From assembly GCF_030817655.1 (NCBI RefSeq), contig NZ_JAUSZM010000003.1, positions 2,418,001 to 2,482,000 of the forward strand: 64,000 nt of DNA, written 5' to 3'. Positions 52,716-62,737 of the stretch are shown piece after piece. Made by a program: the position numbers and the translations under genes. The stretch's first letter is position 1. Every line of letters starts with the position of its first letter. This stretch comes from Streptomyces sp. V4I2. Its GTDB lineage: Bacteria; Actinomycetota; Actinomycetes; Streptomycetales; Streptomycetaceae. The notes below the pieces were generated by a model. That model searched no databases. It saw only the letters and a list, made by a program, of their open reading frames with translations, and was not told where the DNA came from.

Positions 52716-53888
52716 TCAGCGGAAGGCGTCGAGCCCGGTGAGCGCCTTGCCCAGCACGAGCTGGTGCATCTCGACGGTGCCCTCGTAGGTGAGCACCGAC
52801 TCGAGGTTCGTCGCGTGCCGCATCACGGGGTATTCCAGCGAGATCCCGTTGGCACCGAGGATCGTCCGGGCCGTACGGCAGATGTCGATGGCCTCGCGGA
52901 CGTTGTTGAGCTTGCCGAAGCTGACCTGCTCGGGACGCAGGCGGCCGGCATCCATGCGACGCCCCAGGTGATGGGCGAGCAGAATCCCCTTGTGCAGCTC
53001 GACGGCCATGTCGGCCAGCTTGGCCTGGGTCAGCTGGAAGGCGCCGATCGGCCGCCCGAACTGCTCCCGCGTCTTCGCGTAGTCGACCGCGGTCTCGAAG
53101 CAGCTGCGGGCCGCGCCCATGGCTCCCCAGACGATGCCGTAGCGGGCGTGGGAGAGACAGCTGAGCGGGCCCTTGAGCCCCGTCGCCTCCGGCAGTACGG
53201 CGTCGGCGGGCAGCCGTACGTCGTCGAGCAGGAGCTCACTGGTGACGGAGGCGCGCAGCGACCACTTGTGCTTGATCTCCAGGGCGGCGAACCCGGCGCT
53301 GTCGGTCGGGACGACGAACCCCCGGATCCCGTCCTCGGTCTGCGCCCACACCACGGCCACCCCGGCCACGGACCCGTTGGTGATCCACATCTTGCGGCCG
53401 TTGAGCACCCAGTCGCTGCCGTCGCGCTTGGCGTACGTCCGCATTGAGGCGGGGTCGGAGCCGTGGTCGGGCTCGGTCAGCCCGAAGCACCCGATGACCT
53501 CACCGGCGGCCATGCGCGGGAGCCAGCCCTGCTTCTGCTCCTCGCTCCCGAACCGGTGAATGGCGTACATGGCGAGGGACCCCTGCACCGACACCAGCGA
53601 CCGGATCCCGGAATCGGCGGCCTCCAGCTCCAGACAGGCCAGCCCGTACTGCACGGCGCTCGCCCCGGCGCACCCGTACCCGCTGAGCGACATCCCGAGC
53701 GCCCCGATCCCGCCCAACTCCCGCGCGAGCTCCCGGATCCCGGGCAGCTCCCCGCTCTCGAACCACTCGGCGACATACGGCAGCACACGATCACCGGCCC
53801 ACGCCCGCACGGTCTCCCTGATCGCCAGGTCCTCGGGCGCGAGCAGGTCATCGATACCGAGGGGGTCGGCGGGGTCGAACGGAGCCAT
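52716..53888 (-). CDS. Acyl-CoA dehydrogenase, glutaryl-CoA dehydrogenase-like
   Basis: A 390-residue flavoenzyme. CFGLTEPDHGSDPASMRTYA and WVLNGRKMWITNGSVAGVAV are the FAD and substrate motifs, and TYEGTVEMHQLVLGKALTG holds the catalytic Glu in the TYEGT setting of the glutaryl/short-chain group. ATG 53888 (APFDPADPLGIDD) has GAGAGGA upstream; a GTG 6 bases earlier is also in frame. It would oxidise acyl-CoA to enoyl-CoA with electrons passing to ETF. A CTAG palindrome lies just upstream. Confidence 0.88.
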   Translation of the reverse strand: MAPFDPADPLGIDDLLAPEDLAIRETVRAWAGDRVLPYVAEWFESGELPGIRELARELGGIGALGMSLSGYGCAGASAVQYGLACLELEAADSGIRSLVSVQGSLAMYAIHRFGSEEQKQGWLPRMAAGEVIGCFGLTEPDHGSDPASMRTYAKRDGSDWVLNGRKMWITNGSVAGVAVVWAQTEDGIRGFVVPTDSAGFAALEIKHKWSLRASVTSELLLDDVRLPADAVLPEATGLKGPLSCLSHARYGIVWGAMGAARSCFETAVDYAKTREQFGRPIGAFQLTQAKLADMAVELHKGILLAHHLGRRMDAGRLRPEQVSFGKLNNVREAIDICRTARTILGANGISLEYPVMRHATNLESVLTYEGTVEMHQLVLGKALTGLDAFR

Positions 53889-53904
53889 GAGCACGTCCTC
53901 TCAA

Positions 53905-53921
53905 AACTAGCACCGCTAGTT
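53905..53921 (-). promoter_or_regulatory. TetR-type operator before the acyl-CoA dehydrogenase gene
   Basis: AACTAGCACCGCTAGTT is a perfect 7-3-7 palindrome 16 bases upstream of the ribosome-binding/start region. CTAG-centred palindromes of this type are common TetR targets in lipid metabolism. No TetR gene is adjacent, so the regulator acts from elsewhere. Confidence 0.65.
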
Positions 53922-54093
53922 ACATTCCCGACCCTGACGTTACGACGCAGTGTCCCGCACGTCCACGGCTTGCGGGATGTGGCGCATCACGCCGGCAGGC
54001 GACCCGCGGCCGCCGACGGCGGTCCACCCCCACGGGAGAGCTCACCTCTCGACCGACGGTCACGGGCGGTGCGTGGGTGGGAGAAGCACTTCG

Positions 54094-55695
54094 TCAGGCG
54101 GAGACGCGGGAGTCCGCGACCTCCCGAGGCGCAGGTACCTCCACGGCCCCGGCCCCGACCTCCCCGCACTGCATGGTCCGCGGCAACCGCAACGCCATCA
54201 CCGCCCCCAGCAGCAACAACCCCGCGCTCACCAGCAACGTCACATGGAGCCCGTACACGAAACAGTCCTGAGCCGTCCGACGCAGGGCCACCCCGGCCGG
54301 CCCCCCGAGCCGCTCGGACACCTCGTACGCCTCGCCCAGCGAATGCCCCGCAGACGCCGCCGCCGACGCCGGAACACCCGGCACCGACGACAGCCCGGGC
54401 GCGTACGCCGCGTTCATCACGCTGCCGAGCAGCGCGATCCCGATGCCGGCACCGAGCTGGTACGAGGTCTCCCCGATCGCCGCCGCCCCACCCGCCTGCT
54501 CCGGCGGAGCCTCGCTCAGCATCGACTCGTACGCCCCGAAGAGAGTCGTCTCCAGGCCGAAGCCCAGCAGCACGAACCCGAACAGCATCAGAGCCGGGTT
54601 GTCCTCGCCGCCCATCGCCGTCAGCAGCACCACGGCCACCGCCGTCAGCAGGAAACCGCAGCTCACCATCCGACGCGGCCCGAACCGTCGTAGCAGCCGC
54701 GCACCCGCAAGGCCCGCCGCCATCGCGGCGACGGTCAGCGGCAGCAGCCGCAGCCCGGTCTCCAGCGGAGACAGGCCCAGCACCAGCTGCAGATACTGCG
54801 CCGCGATCAGCTCGAGGCCGACCAGCGCGAGCATCGCCAGCACGATGCAGCCCACCGACGTGCTGAACGCCGGCCGGGCGAACATCCGCAGGTCCACCAG
54901 CGGATGTGCCCGGCGCCGCTGACGCCGTACGAAAAGAACGATCAGCGCCGCGCCCACGACCACCGGCACCACCGTGAACGGGCCCAGCTCCCCGCTCCCG
55001 AGCCGCTTCACGCCCAGCACCAGACAGAACAGCCCGGCCGCCGCCGTCAGCGCGCCGACCACGTCCCAGGGCCCGCGCCCGTCGCCCTTCGACTCGGGCA
55101 GGAACAATCGCCCGATCGGCAGGCTGACCAGCATCAGCGGGATGTTGACGAGGAACACCGAACCCCACCAGAAGTGCTCCAGCAGGAAGCCGCCGAGCAG
55201 CGGACCCACCGCCGCACCGACCGCCGCCACCGCACTCCAGATGCCGATCGCGAGCGCCCGCTCACGCCGGTCGGGAAAGACCTGGCGGAGGATCGAGAGC
55301 GTCGCCGGCATGATCATCGCGCCGCCGACGCCGAGCAGCGCCCGCGCCACGATCAGCACCTGGGCGGTGTCGGCGAGGGCGGCCATGGCGGAGGCGACGC
55401 CGAAGAGCGCGTAGCCGAGCAGCAGGACCCGTCTGCGGCCGACGCGGTCGCCGAGCGTGCCGAAGAGGATCAGCAGCGAGGCGCAGACGAGGGGATAGAC
55501 GTCGACGATCCAGAGCAGCTCTATCGCGCCGGGCTTGAGGTCCTCGGTGACGGCGGGGACCGCCACGTGCAGCACGGTCGCGTCGAGAGCGACCAGGAGC
55601 AGGCTGGCACACAGCACCACAAGGACGACCCAGCGGTTGGCACCGGCCCCGGCCGCCCGACGGCGCAGCGCAGCGGCCGTGGTCGTCCCGGACAT
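54094..55695 (-). CDS. DHA2-type (14-segment) MFS exporter
   Basis: A 533-residue transporter from ATG 55695, with GGGAGG upstream. Motif A GDRVGRRRVLLLGYALFG, LVALDATVLHVAVPAVTEDL at segment 1, and motif C-like GAMIMPATLSILRQVFPDRR are present, and about 14 membrane segments can be counted. It belongs to the QacA/SmvA group that exports cationic drugs and antibiotics by proton antiport. The substrate is unknown. No dedicated regulator is next to it. Confidence 0.88.
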   Translation of the reverse strand: MSGTTTAAALRRRAAGAGANRWVVLVVLCASLLLVALDATVLHVAVPAVTEDLKPGAIELLWIVDVYPLVCASLLILFGTLGDRVGRRRVLLLGYALFGVASAMAALADTAQVLIVARALLGVGGAMIMPATLSILRQVFPDRRERALAIGIWSAVAAVGAAVGPLLGGFLLEHFWWGSVFLVNIPLMLVSLPIGRLFLPESKGDGRGPWDVVGALTAAAGLFCLVLGVKRLGSGELGPFTVVPVVVGAALIVLFVRRQRRRAHPLVDLRMFARPAFSTSVGCIVLAMLALVGLELIAAQYLQLVLGLSPLETGLRLLPLTVAAMAAGLAGARLLRRFGPRRMVSCGFLLTAVAVVLLTAMGGEDNPALMLFGFVLLGFGLETTLFGAYESMLSEAPPEQAGGAAAIGETSYQLGAGIGIALLGSVMNAAYAPGLSSVPGVPASAAASAGHSLGEAYEVSERLGGPAGVALRRTAQDCFVYGLHVTLLVSAGLLLLGAVMALRLPRTMQCGEVGAGAVEVPAPREVADSRVSA

Positions 55696-55965
55696 GTACG
55701 TACCTCCCAGATGTTCCCTCGCTTCGGCGGGCTCACGGGGTGGGGACTCCCCATGACTCGGCCGGAGAGGAGCGGTGGTCTCCGGCCTGCGCAACGGTGG
55801 CGAGTGACACGTCAGCGTACGCGAGTTCGTGTCGGTACCAAGTGGCGGACCTCTCAGAGGTTGCACGGAACCCGTGTGGCGTGCACCACGTCTCTCCCCC
55901 TCACTCCCCTACCGACCACGCCCCGGCCGGACCCCCGGTTCCGCACGCCGTCGATAATCGAGCCC

Positions 55966-57150
55966 GTGACCGATCTTGAAACGCGCGCGGCCCCGCCCGT
56001 CGCCCCGAGCCTGCGCCGGGCGGCTCCGGCGCTGCTCGGCTACGCGGCCGTACGCGCCCTGGGGCTGCTCACGCTGGCCCTGTGGAGCGCGGCGCGCGAC
56101 AAGAGCGCGTACACGCTGCTGACGGCCCGCTGGGACGCCCTCTGGTACACGAGGGTGGCCGAGCTGGGCTACGGCTACGAGGTGCGCCTGGCGAACGGCG
56201 ACGTGCACTCGAACCTCGCGTTCTTCCCGCTGCTGCCGTGGCTGGAGCGGCTGCTGGCCGCCGCGACCCCGCTGTCGTACGCCGACGCGGGCTTCGCCGT
56301 CGCGCTGCTCGCCTCGGTGGCGGCGGCCTGGGGCATCTTCGCGGTCGCCGATCATGTTTACGGCCGCCGGGCGGGGGTCTGTGCGGTGCTCGTGTGGGCA
56401 GTCCTCCCTGTCGGGATCGTGCAGTCGATGGCGTACAGCGAGTCACTGTTCACGGCCCTGGCCGCCTGGTCGCTGTACGCGGTCCTGACCGGCCGCTGGG
56501 TGACGGCCGGCACCCTGGCGCTGCTGGCGGGCCTGACCCGCCCGGTGGGCCTCGCGGTCGTCGCGGCGGTGTGGGCGGCCGCCGTCGCCTCGTTCGTCCG
56601 GGACCGCGGCCCGGCGCGACCGGACAGCGCCCACCCCGAAGCACGCTCCCTGGGCGCACGCCGAGCCCTCGGCATGCTCCTCGCCCCCCTCGGCGCCGCC
56701 GGCTACGTCTTGTGGGTCGGCCACCACACGGGCAAGGGCCCGCTCGGTTACCTCGACGTCCAGGCCGGGTGGCGCAACGGCTTCGACGGCGGCCAGGCCT
56801 TCGCCCGCTTCGTCGCCGACAAGTTCACGTCGTTTCCCTCGGCCCTGGCGGGCGTGGGGCTGATCGTCGGGGTCGGGCTGCTCGTTTGGCTGTACGTCGT
56901 CTGTGTACGACAGCGCCAACCGCTCCCGCTCCTGGTGTACGCGGGGGTCGTCACCGCCCTCGCCCTGTGCGCGTCGAGCTACTTCGGCTCGAAACCGCGC
57001 CTGCTGATGCCCGCCTTCCCCCTCCTGCTCCCCCTCGCCCTGGCCCTGGCCCGGCTGCGTACGCCCAGGTCAGCCGTGGTGCTCGGGACGATCGCCGTGG
57101 CGGCGTCCCTGTACGGGGCGTTCTGGCTGAACGGCTCCGGTCCGCCGTGA
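55966..57150 (+). CDS. PIG-V-like integral membrane mannosyltransferase (GT-C)
   Basis: A 394-residue protein with about ten membrane segments. ARWDALWYTRVAELGYGYEV, SNLAFFPLLPWLERLLA and GIVQSMAYSESLFTALAAW match the bacterial GPI-mannosyltransferase II (PIG-V)-like family. The Asp in RWDALWY is the likely catalytic residue. GATAAT at 55953-55958 is a good -10 only 7 bases before GTG 55966, so the mRNA is probably leaderless. It would move a sugar from a polyprenyl-phosphate donor outside the membrane. Confidence 0.8.
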   Translation: MTDLETRAAPPVAPSLRRAAPALLGYAAVRALGLLTLALWSAARDKSAYTLLTARWDALWYTRVAELGYGYEVRLANGDVHSNLAFFPLLPWLERLLAAATPLSYADAGFAVALLASVAAAWGIFAVADHVYGRRAGVCAVLVWAVLPVGIVQSMAYSESLFTALAAWSLYAVLTGRWVTAGTLALLAGLTRPVGLAVVAAVWAAAVASFVRDRGPARPDSAHPEARSLGARRALGMLLAPLGAAGYVLWVGHHTGKGPLGYLDVQAGWRNGFDGGQAFARFVADKFTSFPSALAGVGLIVGVGLLVWLYVVCVRQRQPLPLLVYAGVVTALALCASSYFGSKPRLLMPAFPLLLPLALALARLRTPRSAVVLGTIAVAASLYGAFWLNGSGPP

Positions 57151-57386
57151 CCGACTCCGGAGCGCGATGAGCGTCCGGAGAATTCCACCCCATGATTTGG
57201 TGAACGAATTCATAAGCGGGATAAAACCGCAACCCAGAATGATCAAAGGAATTGAAGGGCGCCGTCCGTCGGCATTGCAGAATCCCTGGAAATAACCTCT
57301 CGCTGAGAGGAATCCCACATCACATCGTCATCACAAAGCCGTGGAATCGCCAGGGAACTGAGCTCACTCGCTGTAACGTCGATTGG

Positions 57387-58394
57387 GTGCGTACCGAACG
57401 AAACCTCACCCGTCTGGACCGGGTGTTCGCGAGGCTGGACCGGGAGCCGGAACGGCCGGCTCATATCGACGTGCCGAAGATGAGCCGTCACCGGGTCGCG
57501 CTGCTCGCCGGAACCCTGGCCTTCTACCTGGCGATCGTGTGGCTCGTCGTGATCACCTCCTGGCTGGTCCGTCTCGACTGGCAGGTCATGTTCTTCCGCC
57601 CGTACCAGCAGTGGGCCGAGATCCACTGGTTCGTCGACTACTACGTCGTACTCGGCCAGCGCGGCCCGACCGCGGTGATGATCGCGGCCTGGCTGGCCTG
57701 GCGCTCCTGGCGGCAGCACACCCTGCGCCCGATGCTGACCCTGGCCACCTCCCTGCTGCTGCTGAACATCACGGTCGGCGCCGCCAAGATCGGCATGGGA
57801 AGACTCGGGCCGCACTACGCGACCACCATCGGCTCGAACGAGATGGGTCTGGGCGGCGATATATTTCCCAGCGGCCACACCGCCAACGCCGTGGTGACCT
57901 GGGGAATCCTGGCCTATCTGGCCTCCACCCCGAGAGCGCGCCGCTGGCTGTCCGCCCTGTCCGCGGTGACCTCGCTGGGCGTCGGCATGGCCACGGTCTA
58001 CCTCGGTACGCACTGGCTGAGCGACGTACTCCTCGGCTGGGTCGCGGGCCTGCTGGTCCTGCTGGCGCTGCCGTGGTTCGAGCCGCTGATCGCCCGCGCC
58101 GAGGACCAGATCTTCGACCTGCGCGACCGCTGGCGGGCCCGCGGCAGCAAGACGGCACCGGCGCCCCTGTCTCCCATCGAGACCCCCGTACGGCTCAAGC
58201 CGCGCCCGGCCTCCCAGAACGAGACCGCGGCCCGCGCCGCGGCACCCCGCGCGCCCGTCTACCTGGCCCCCGGCCCGCACACGACCCGCTCGGAACGCAC
58301 ACCGGTCACCCCGGTCGGCAGCCGCCGCCCGCCCCAGACGGACCGCACCGCACGCGGTACGGCCTCCACAGCCCGTCCCCTGACAGGCGGCTGA
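57387..58394 (+). CDS. PAP2-family membrane phosphatase
   Basis: A 335-residue protein with five or six membrane segments. The phosphatase motifs are KIGMGRLGP (motif 1, with LGP instead of the usual RP), IFPSGHTANAV (motif 2) and YLGTHWLSDVLLGW (motif 3). A Pro/Arg-rich cytoplasmic tail of about 100 residues follows. GTG 57387 lies 8 bases after a -10-like TAACGT, indicating a leaderless mRNA; an upstream in-frame ATG at 57252 crosses a hairpin and low-GC spacer and is less likely. It probably dephosphorylates undecaprenyl or other lipid phosphates. Confidence 0.82.
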   Translation: MRTERNLTRLDRVFARLDREPERPAHIDVPKMSRHRVALLAGTLAFYLAIVWLVVITSWLVRLDWQVMFFRPYQQWAEIHWFVDYYVVLGQRGPTAVMIAAWLAWRSWRQHTLRPMLTLATSLLLLNITVGAAKIGMGRLGPHYATTIGSNEMGLGGDIFPSGHTANAVVTWGILAYLASTPRARRWLSALSAVTSLGVGMATVYLGTHWLSDVLLGWVAGLLVLLALPWFEPLIARAEDQIFDLRDRWRARGSKTAPAPLSPIETPVRLKPRPASQNETAARAAAPRAPVYLAPGPHTTRSERTPVTPVGSRRPPQTDRTARGTASTARPLTGG

Positions 58395-58436
58395 CCCGAG
58401 ACAGCAGCGGGGCCGGTACGCACGCCCCACCCCGCA

Positions 58437-58480
58437 CGGCGACGGCCCCGGCTCCAGAGAAGGAGCCGGGGCCGTCGCCG
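58437..58480. terminator. Strong terminator after the PAP2 gene
   Basis: Nineteen bases (CGGCGACGGCCCCGGCTCC) pair perfectly with their complement at 58462-58480 across a 6-base AGAGAA loop, 42 bases after the stop codon. Confidence 0.9.
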
Positions 58481-58485
58481 TCGTC

Positions 58486-58555
58486 GCGTCGCGTCGCGTC
58501 GCGTCGCGTCGCGTCGCGTCGCGTCGCGTCGAGTCGAGTCGAGTCGAGTCGAGTC
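58486..58555. repeat. Pentanucleotide microsatellite: 9 x GCGTC then 5 x GAGTC
   Basis: Nine uninterrupted copies of GCGTC (58486-58530) switch to five copies of GAGTC (58531-58555). The tract lies between a strong hairpin and the convergent I78-type gene, and encodes nothing in either flanking gene. Confidence 0.95.
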
Positions 58556-58561
58556 GAGGGG

Positions 58562-58777
58562 TCAGCCCTTCCAGGCCCGGGCCACCTGCCCGTCCTTCAC
58601 CTCGAAGTTCAGCCGCCCCACGCGGTACTCCATGGTGATGATCGCCCCCGGCGGCAGCGAGCGCACCGTCGACCACCCGCGCTCGCGCGCGAGCCGTTCG
58701 GCCCGGTCGGCGTCGAGGCCGACATAGGCGTCCGGACTGTCGTCGGGTTCGGCGGGAGGAGTCGGAATCTGTGCCAT
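58562..58777 (-). CDS. I78-family peptidase inhibitor-like protein
   Basis: A 71-residue protein: SPDAYVGLDADRAERLARER, then GWSTVRSLPPGAIITMEYRV, then GRLNFEVKDG. This is the pattern of potato-inhibitor-I-like I78 proteins. There is no signal peptide, so it would act inside the cell or is a stand-alone fold. Its 3-prime end is 6 bases from the microsatellite. Confidence 0.85.
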   Translation of the reverse strand: MAQIPTPPAEPDDSPDAYVGLDADRAERLARERGWSTVRSLPPGAIITMEYRVGRLNFEVKDGQVARAWKG

Positions 58778-59206
58778 ACGGCCACGCTAGGCCCTGTGCG
58801 ACGACCGGGGAAGTCCGGGCTGAGCACCCGGCGTCACGCGTCCCTCTCCGGTCACGCTTCTGTCACAGAATCACGACACTCGTTTTGGACCAACTCCGTC
58901 ACACGTACGAGCGGTTTCCTGATCCTTCCGCAGGTAATCGAACGCAATTCCCGCGTGTCGCGAGGGATGCGGGAAAAGACCCGTGGAAAGTTCCGGAAGT
59001 ACCGTTCCCGACCCCTTTCCCCCGCTCGATTCCACAGGGACCCGGGTGCTGACACCACATAAGAAATACACGGTTTCAGCACAGAACCCCCGTACGCCCC
59101 CTGTCGGAGCACGCGACGGCGCGAGCATCATGACGTGAGCTCGCGGGTACGCGTGGCGGGGGCTTCAGCGGGCCCGGGGCAGGGCGAGCGAAGGGGCGAG
59201 CGAGCG
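58778..59206. other. Long intergenic region before the cytochrome oxidase gene
   Basis: 429 bases without a convincing gene. The stretch 58861-59080 is lower in GC than its surroundings. CTGACA (59048) and AT-rich sequence after it could be part of a promoter for the oxidase gene, but no clear pair is seen. Frames in both directions lack start signals. Confidence 0.45.
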
Positions 59207-60898
59207 ATGGGGACGCAGACCGCGCAGGCGGCGGCACGACCCGTGCGGACCGAGCGGCACGGCCAGGTGGTCGTCGACTGGCTGACCACCACCGACCACA
59301 AGAAGATCGGCCATCTCTACCTGATCACGTCGTTCGCGTTCTTTCTGATCGCCGGTGTGATGGCGCTGCTGATGCGCGCCGAACTCGCCCGGCCCGGTCT
59401 GCAGATCGTGGACAACCAGCAGTTCAACCAGCTCTTCACGATGCACGGCACGATCATGCTGCTGCTGTTCGCGACCCCCAGCTTCGCGGGCTTCGCCAAT
59501 GAGCTGATGCCGTTGCAGATCGGTGCGCCCGACGTCGCCTTCCCGCGGCTGAACATGCTGTCGTACTGGCTGTTCCTCTTCGGCGGCCTGATCGTGCTCG
59601 GCTCGCTCGCGGTGCCGTCCGGTCCGGCCGCCTTCGGCTGGTTCGCCTACGCGCCGCTCAACGGCTCCGTGCACTCCCCCGGCGTCGGCCCCGACCTGTG
59701 GATCATGGGCCTGGCGCTGGCCGGCTTCGGCACGATCCTCGGCGCGGTCAACTTCATCACCACGATCATCGGGATGCGCGCCCCCGGCATGACGATGTTC
59801 CGGATGCCGATCTTCGTCTGGAACACCCTGTTCACGTCGATCCTGATCCTCATGGCCTTCCCGGTGCTGGCGGCGGCGCTGCTGTGCCTGGAGTCGGACC
59901 GGCGGTTCGGCTCGCACGTCTTCGACGCGACCAACGGCGGCGCGCTCCTGTGGCAGCACCTGTTCTGGTTCTTCGGGCATCCGGAGGTGTACATCATCGC
60001 GCTGCCGTTCTTCGGCATCATCAGCGAGGTCATCCCGGTCTTCAGCCGCAAGCCGTTGTTCGGTTATCTGACGCTGGTCGCGGCCACGATGGCGATCACC
60101 GGTCTGTCGATGGTCGTGTGGGCGCACCACATGTTCGCCACCGGAGCGGTGTTGCTGCCGTTCTTCTCGTTCATGAGCTTCCTGATCGCGGTGCCGACGG
60201 GAGTGAAGTTCTTCAACTGGACCGGGACCATGCTCAAGGGCTCGCTGTCCTTCGAGACACCGATGCTGTGGGCGACCGGCTTCCTGGTGTCGTTCCTGTT
60301 CGGCGGCCTGACCGGGGTGATCCTGGCCTCGCCGCCGCTGGACTTCCACGTCACGGACACGTACTTCGTGGTCGCGCACTTCCACTACGTCGTCTTCGGC
60401 ACGGTCGTCTTCGCGACCTTCGCCGGCTTCTACTTCTGGTGGCCGAAGTTCACCGGCAAGCTGCTCGACGAACGGCTCGGCAAGATCCAGTTCTGGACGC
60501 TGTTCGTCGGCTTCCACACCACGTTCCTGGTGCAGCACTGGCTGGGCGCGGAGGGCATGCCCCGCCGGTACGCCGACTACCTCGCCGCCGACGGCTTCAC
60601 CGCGCTCAACACGCTCTCGACGATCGGCGCCTTCCTGCTCGGCATCTCCACGCTGCCGTTCCTCTACAACGTCTGGAAGACCGCCAAGTACGGCCGGAAG
60701 GTCGAGGTCGACGACCCCTGGGGCTTCGGCCGCTCCCTGGAGTGGGCGACGTCCTGCCCGCCGCCCCGGCACAACTTCAACACGCTGCCCCGGATCCGCT
60801 CCGAGTCCCCGGCGTTCGATCTGCACCATCCGGAGTACGCGGCCCTGACTCCGCAGCCCGAGCCAGAGAGCGAGCAAGCCGGTCGCGAGCCGTCCTGA
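59207..60898 (+). CDS. ctaD: Cytochrome c oxidase subunit I (aa3 type), stand-alone copy
   Basis: A 563-residue heme-copper oxidase subunit with 12 membrane segments. Heme a ligand in FTMHGTIM, CuB His and cross-linked Tyr in [17 protein letters not shown], the His pair VVWAHHMF and heme ligands in [11 protein letters not shown] are all present. ATG 59207 with AAGGGG upstream is preferred over the frame opening at 59135. Subunits II and III are not nearby, so this is probably a second copy besides the main operon. The last 122 bases overlap the convergent WYL gene. Confidence 0.92.
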   Translation: MGTQTAQAAARPVRTERHGQVVVDWLTTTDHKKIGHLYLITSFAFFLIAGVMALLMRAELARPGLQIVDNQQFNQLFTMHGTIMLLLFATPSFAGFANELMPLQIGAPDVAFPRLNMLSYWLFLFGGLIVLGSLAVPSGPAAFGWFAYAPLNGSVHSPGVGPDLWIMGLALAGFGTILGAVNFITTIIGMRAPGMTMFRMPIFVWNTLFTSILILMAFPVLAAALLCLESDRRFGSHVFDATNGGALLWQHLFWFFGHPEVYIIALPFFGIISEVIPVFSRKPLFGYLTLVAATMAITGLSMVVWAHHMFATGAVLLPFFSFMSFLIAVPTGVKFFNWTGTMLKGSLSFETPMLWATGFLVSFLFGGLTGVILASPPLDFHVTDTYFVVAHFHYVVFGTVVFATFAGFYFWWPKFTGKLLDERLGKIQFWTLFVGFHTTFLVQHWLGAEGMPRRYADYLAADGFTALNTLSTIGAFLLGISTLPFLYNVWKTAKYGRKVEVDDPWGFGRSLEWATSCPPPRHNFNTLPRIRSESPAFDLHHPEYAALTPQPEPESEQAGREPS

Positions 60899-61817
60899 TC
60901 GCCTCGGTCAGCTCCGAGGGCTCCAGCACCTCGAACTCGAAACCCAGCATCATCAGGTGGAGCACCATCACGTCGAGGCTCGCGGCTCCGGTGCGCAGGA
61001 CGCAGCTGTTCTCGTCGGAGGCCTCCAGCGTTCCCGCGGAGGGCGAGATCCGCTCGGCGGCCTCCTCCATCGGCACGAGCAGCCGGATGACCGCGTGCGA
61101 GGCGTACGCGCGCGTGGAGACGCCTTTGGAGACGTAGGCGGCCAGGTCCTCCGCGGGCGGCTCGCGTGGCTCGAAGCGCGGGCCGTGCGGCGGCTTGGGG
61201 GTGATGCGGTCGACGCGGAACGTACGCCAGTCCTCGCGGTCGAGGTCCCAGGCGACCAGGTACCAGCGGCGCTCGCTGCACACCAGGCGGTGCGGTTCGA
61301 CGCTGCGGCGGGTCGGGGCGCCCTCGTGATCGCGGTACTCGAAGCGCAGCCGCTCGGTGTCCCGGCAGAGGTTGGCGAGTTCGGTGAGGACGGCCGGGTC
61401 GACGGCGGAGGGTGAGGGGCCGCGCAGCATCGGCACGGTGAAGGCGTTCAGGGCGCTCACCCGCCGGCGCAGCCTGCCCGGCAGGACCTGCTCCAGCTTG
61501 GCGAGGGCCCGGACCGAGGTCTCGCCGATGCCGTCGATGCCCTGCCCGGCGGCCGTGCGCAGCCCTACGGCGACCGCCACGGCCTCGTCGTCGTCCAGGA
61601 GCAGCGGCGGCAGCTCGGCGCCCGCGCCCAGCTGGTAGCCGCCGCCGGTGCCGGGGCTGGCGTTGACGGGATAGCCCAGCTCACGCAGCCGGTCCACGTC
61701 CCGGCGCACGGTGCGCGGGGTGACGCCGAGGCGGTCGGCCAGGTCGGCGCCGGACCATTCGCGGTGGGCCTGGAGGAGCGAGAGCAGGCGCAGCAGTCGT
61801 GCCGAGGTCTCCAACAT
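60777..61817 (-). CDS. HTH-WYL domain regulator (YafY/PafBC-like)
   Basis: A 346-residue protein with an N-terminal HTH_11 ([60 protein letters not shown]) and a WYL domain ([30 protein letters not shown]), followed by the WCX C-terminal extension. Its tail overlaps the end of the ctaD gene. WYL domains bind nucleic acid or small ligands; the target genes are unknown. Confidence 0.88.
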   Translation of the reverse strand: MLETSARLLRLLSLLQAHREWSGADLADRLGVTPRTVRRDVDRLRELGYPVNASPGTGGGYQLGAGAELPPLLLDDDEAVAVAVGLRTAAGQGIDGIGETSVRALAKLEQVLPGRLRRRVSALNAFTVPMLRGPSPSAVDPAVLTELANLCRDTERLRFEYRDHEGAPTRRSVEPHRLVCSERRWYLVAWDLDREDWRTFRVDRITPKPPHGPRFEPREPPAEDLAAYVSKGVSTRAYASHAVIRLLVPMEEAAERISPSAGTLEASDENSCVLRTGAASLDVMVLHLMMLGFEFEVLEPSELTEAIRTARDRLARSLARAAESGPRTPDGADRTPGTRSGSGAAC

Positions 61818-61865
61818 GGGGCCGAGTCTGCCAGCGATCGCGGACAGCTGCTGTCCGCAAGTGCC

Positions 61866-62669
61866 TCAGGAACCGACCGGGCTCACGGACACCGACAGGT
61901 CGTTGTCCCGCGTGTAGTACGGCCCCGCCTCCACCGGCCCGTCCGGCGTCTGCACGCGCGCGCGTGGATAGGTGAACACGGGCTTCTTGTCGGCGACGTC
62001 GTCGAGCAGCCGTGCGATCCGTACCCGCGGCCCGGCCTCCCCGCCGGGCCTGAGCCACAGGTCCCAGACGCCGGGCTCCAGACGCGCGTACGCCACCGAG
62101 AAGTTGAACTTGGTCTGGTCGACGGCGACTTCGGTACGCCGGGCGGGGTCCGGGCGGTGCCGGGCGCGCAGTTCGGCGTACGCGTCCGGGGCGAGGTCCG
62201 TGCCGTACACCCGCCCCTGGACCGTCAACGCGGTGCTGGAGACGCGCAGTTCGCCCACTTCGGCGTGCGGGGCGCGCAGCCAGCTGCGGACGGTGAGGTT
62301 GCCCTGCCGGGTGGCGTACGGGATGCGGACGGCGACGTGGCCGCGGGAGCCGCTCGGGATGCGGGCGGCGAGCGAGCTCAGGTCGGTGGCGCCCGGAGTG
62401 AGGCGCTGGGGCTCGCTCCCGGTCACGCGGGCGTAGGCGTCCCAGCGGCCCTCGGGCAGGGCGACGGTGCTGGGCAGGGCGGCCCGCAGCCGGCCGTCCG
62501 CGACCGGCGTCAGCGGCAGACCGATCTCCTCGTCCGCGTCGCGCCGACGCAGCACCAGATGCGCCACGCCACTCGCTCCACGCGCGGTGACGTCGAAGGT
62601 CAGTCCGCCCGCGGAGTCGGCGACGCAGTCGGCACACAGCGGTGCGACCCGAGGAGCGGGCATCGTCAT
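61866..62669 (-). CDS. Beta-rich hypothetical protein
   Basis: A 267-residue protein I do not recognise. It has no signal peptide or membrane segment and is rich in beta-type stretches (LTFDVTARGASGVAHLVLRR, RWDAYARVTGSEPQ, VAYARLEPGVWDLWLRPGGE), as in Ig-like accessory domains attached to glycosyltransferases. GGAGG lies 11 bases upstream of ATG 62669. It follows the substrate-binding lipoprotein gene in the same direction with a 68-base gap. Function unknown. Confidence 0.7.
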   Translation of the reverse strand: MTMPAPRVAPLCADCVADSAGGLTFDVTARGASGVAHLVLRRRDADEEIGLPLTPVADGRLRAALPSTVALPEGRWDAYARVTGSEPQRLTPGATDLSSLAARIPSGSRGHVAVRIPYATRQGNLTVRSWLRAPHAEVGELRVSSTALTVQGRVYGTDLAPDAYAELRARHRPDPARRTEVAVDQTKFNFSVAYARLEPGVWDLWLRPGGEAGPRVRIARLLDDVADKKPVFTYPRARVQTPDGPVEAGPYYTRDNDLSVSVSPVGS

Positions 62670-62737
62670 GCGACGGCGATCCTCCTTTGGATCAGTACTG
62701 CCCGGTTAGACCACCGAACGGACACTTTGGTTGCCTG

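Noticed and set aside
57243..58676. Antisense frame across the PAP2 gene including the microsatellite (LDSTR and RRDAT repeats)
   Set aside because: The peptide repeats only reflect the pentanucleotide tract; the rest is a shadow of the PAP2 gene.
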